From an uncultured Mycoplasmatota bacterium (lineage in GTDB: Bacteria; Bacillota_I; Bacilli_A; RF39; UBA660), in contig UQXO01000023.1 of assembly GCA_900545005.1 (NCBI GenBank), forward strand, positions 1-6,517: a stretch of 6,517 bases of DNA. Reading direction: 5' to 3'. How positions within the stretch are numbered: the stretch's first letter is position 1; every line of letters begins with the position of its first letter. Position numbers and translations under genes: made by a program. Under the pieces are notes generated by a model. It searched no databases and had not been told where the DNA came from. It saw only the letters and a list, made by a program, of their open reading frames with translations. Of the stretch, positions 5,645-6,517 are shown piece by piece.

Positions 5645-6261
5645 ATGGATCTTTTCTAAAGAGTAAGAATAGTCAAGTAAAGACAATAGAAGAGTTAAAT
5701 AAAAGTAGTATTTCAGGGATCCATATTGATTTTATGGATAATACTTGGGTGAAGAATAATTCTTTAAGAATAGAAGATATGGCTTTAGAAGAAGTAAAGA
5801 AACCTATAGAAGTTCATATGATGGTTAGTGATCCTTTAAAGTATTTAGATGATTTTAAAGAGAAAAGAATAGATCATTATATCTTTCATATGGAAGCAGT
5901 TAATAATCCTTTAGAAGTTATTTTAGAGATTATTAGAAGAGGAATAAGACCAGGGATAGCTATTAATCCTGATACATCGGTAGAGCTTTTAAGACCTTAT
6001 TTAAAGTATGTAGATATGGTTTTACTTATGAGTGTAACTCCGGGCGAAGGTGGGCAACCTTTCCTAGAAAATACTACCAAGAGATTAATGGCTTTAAGAA
6101 GGATGTATAAAGGAAAGATTGAAGTCGACGGTGGCATCAATCCCCAGACTATTAAAAGGGTCAGATTAAGTGATGCTGTAGTATGCGGATCATACATTTG
6201 TATGAGTGATAACTATGAAGCAAGAATTCAAGAATTAAAAAAAGCTTTAGAAACTAAATAG
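5635..6261 (+). CDS. rpe: ribulose-phosphate 3-epimerase
   Basis: TIM-barrel enzyme of 208 residues (usual length about 215-225) that interconverts D-ribulose 5-phosphate and D-xylulose 5-phosphate in the pentose phosphate pathway. Expected metal/catalytic residues are present: His30 and Asp32 (HIDFMD), His61 (HMM) and Asp165 (EVDGGI), with Asp32 and Asp165 as the acid/base pair. The phosphate-binding GS is at 185-186. The protein is divergent: the N-terminal PSILSAD motif is eroded to GSFLKSK, DG after the metal Asp is DN, and the flexible loop reads MSVTPGEGGQ instead of the usual NPGFGGQ. ATG 5635 overlaps the rsgA end by 10 bp and has GGAG at 5623-5626, 8 nt away. Position after rsgA matches the B. 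subtilis order. A related hexulose-6-phosphate or allulose-6-phosphate epimerase is possible but less likely. Confidence 0.87.
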   Translation: MEINGSFLKSKNSQVKTIEELNKSSISGIHIDFMDNTWVKNNSLRIEDMALEEVKKPIEVHMMVSDPLKYLDDFKEKRIDHYIFHMEAVNNPLEVILEIIRRGIRPGIAINPDTSVELLRPYLKYVDMVLLMSVTPGEGGQPFLENTTKRLMALRRMYKGKIEVDGGINPQTIKRVRLSDAVVCGSYICMSDNYEARIQELKKALETK

Positions 6262-6277
6262 TCTCTAGAGCTTTTTT
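6238..6277. terminator. strong, probably bidirectional intrinsic terminator at the end of rpe
   Basis: The 18-nt left arm (6238-6255) pairs with 6260-6277 around a 4-nt loop, with a single A-C mismatch (6252/6263) and one G-U pair (6247/6268). Six A begin the left arm and six T end the right arm, so it can stop transcription from both directions. The rpe stop TAG (6259-6261) lies in the loop and right arm, so the arms cover the last rpe codons. Confidence 0.9.
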
Positions 6278-6450
6278 ATACAATAGGAAAGTCATCTGCA
6301 ATGTAGAGTATTTTTTGCACACAAAAAAATTCATAGATCTCACTATTTTTAAATTTATCCATTGTAAACTTGCTTTGTAAGCTTTATAAGTTAATTATAA
6401 CAAAAAAATAGAAATAATATGAAAAAATTATAAAGCCACTGATTATTAAT

Positions 6451-6479
6451 TTGAAAATTAAAAAGTTTAGAAATATAAG
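6451..6479 (+). promoter_or_regulatory. sigma-A-type promoter near the right edge
   Basis: TTGAAA (6451-6456) and TATAAG (6474-6479) are 17 bp apart, each matching five of six consensus positions. Transcription would start near 6486 and read out of the window. An ATG at 6495 opens a frame (MKNLMII) to the edge but has no Shine-Dalgarno, so the true start may lie beyond 6517. A weaker pair, TTGTAA (6362-6367) and TATAAG (6385-6390), is also 17 bp apart. A/T-rich DNA yields such matches by chance fairly often. Confidence 0.45.
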
Positions 6480-6517
6480 ATAAGCTATAGACAAATGAAA
6501 AATTTAATGATAATATG

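Noticed and set aside
6278..6517. tRNA, riboswitch or further coding gene in the right-hand A/T-rich stretch.
   Set aside because: No cloverleaf, no recognisable aptamer core and no long open frame were seen; only weak promoter-like elements and short frames.

Overview
The window reads as chromosomal DNA of a low-GC Gram-positive bacterium (Bacillota, perhaps Bacilli or an Erysipelotrichia/Mollicutes-adjacent gut lineage). The grounds are the strongly A/T-rich codon use, the AAGGAGG-type ribosome binding sites, and the gene order rlmN-prpC-prkC-rsgA-rpe, which matches the Bacillus subtilis yloN-yloO-yloP-yloQ-yloR cluster. Stops are TAA, TGA and TAG with no internal TGA, so the standard bacterial code fits. 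The species cannot be named from this sequence.

Left region (1-1273), accessory. A single plus-strand gene encodes an Rpn / PD-(D/E)XK (PDDEXK_2) family nuclease. It is preceded by a 220-bp non-coding leader rich in inverted repeats and followed by a hairpin/T-tract terminator. The gene ends in a 24-bp tandem repeat coding for an 8-residue Gly/Glu/Lys-rich unit, then a small helical C-terminal domain. An internal ATG at 915 has a well-placed AGGAAG. It would yield an 88-residue C-terminal protein, as expected of the Rpn 'gene within a gene' toxin-antitoxin/phage-defence arrangement (RpnL/RpnS). Near-identical 19-bp terminator sequences bracket the cassette.

Central region (1276-6277), conserved core operon. 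A sigma-A-like promoter (TTGAGT-17 bp-TATAAT) drives rlmN (23S rRNA/tRNA adenine C2 methylation), prpC (PP2C phosphatase), prkC (membrane Ser/Thr kinase with three PASTA domains), rsgA (30S-maturation GTPase) and rpe (ribulose-phosphate 3-epimerase). The genes overlap or lie 2 bp apart, which points to translational coupling, and the operon ends in a long, near-perfect, probably bidirectional terminator spanning the rpe stop. PrkC and PrpC form an opposing kinase/phosphatase pair that senses cell-wall fragments through PASTA domains; RsgA is a known PrkC target in B. subtilis. rlmN and rsgA tie the operon to ribosome quality and assembly.

Right region (6278-6517) is A/T-rich and holds no convincing protein gene. 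It contains a possible minus-strand small transcript ending at the shared terminator and a good plus-strand promoter near the right edge. The part most worth following up is the Rpn cassette and its leader; the core operon is well known, with a few unusual residues noted in the findings.
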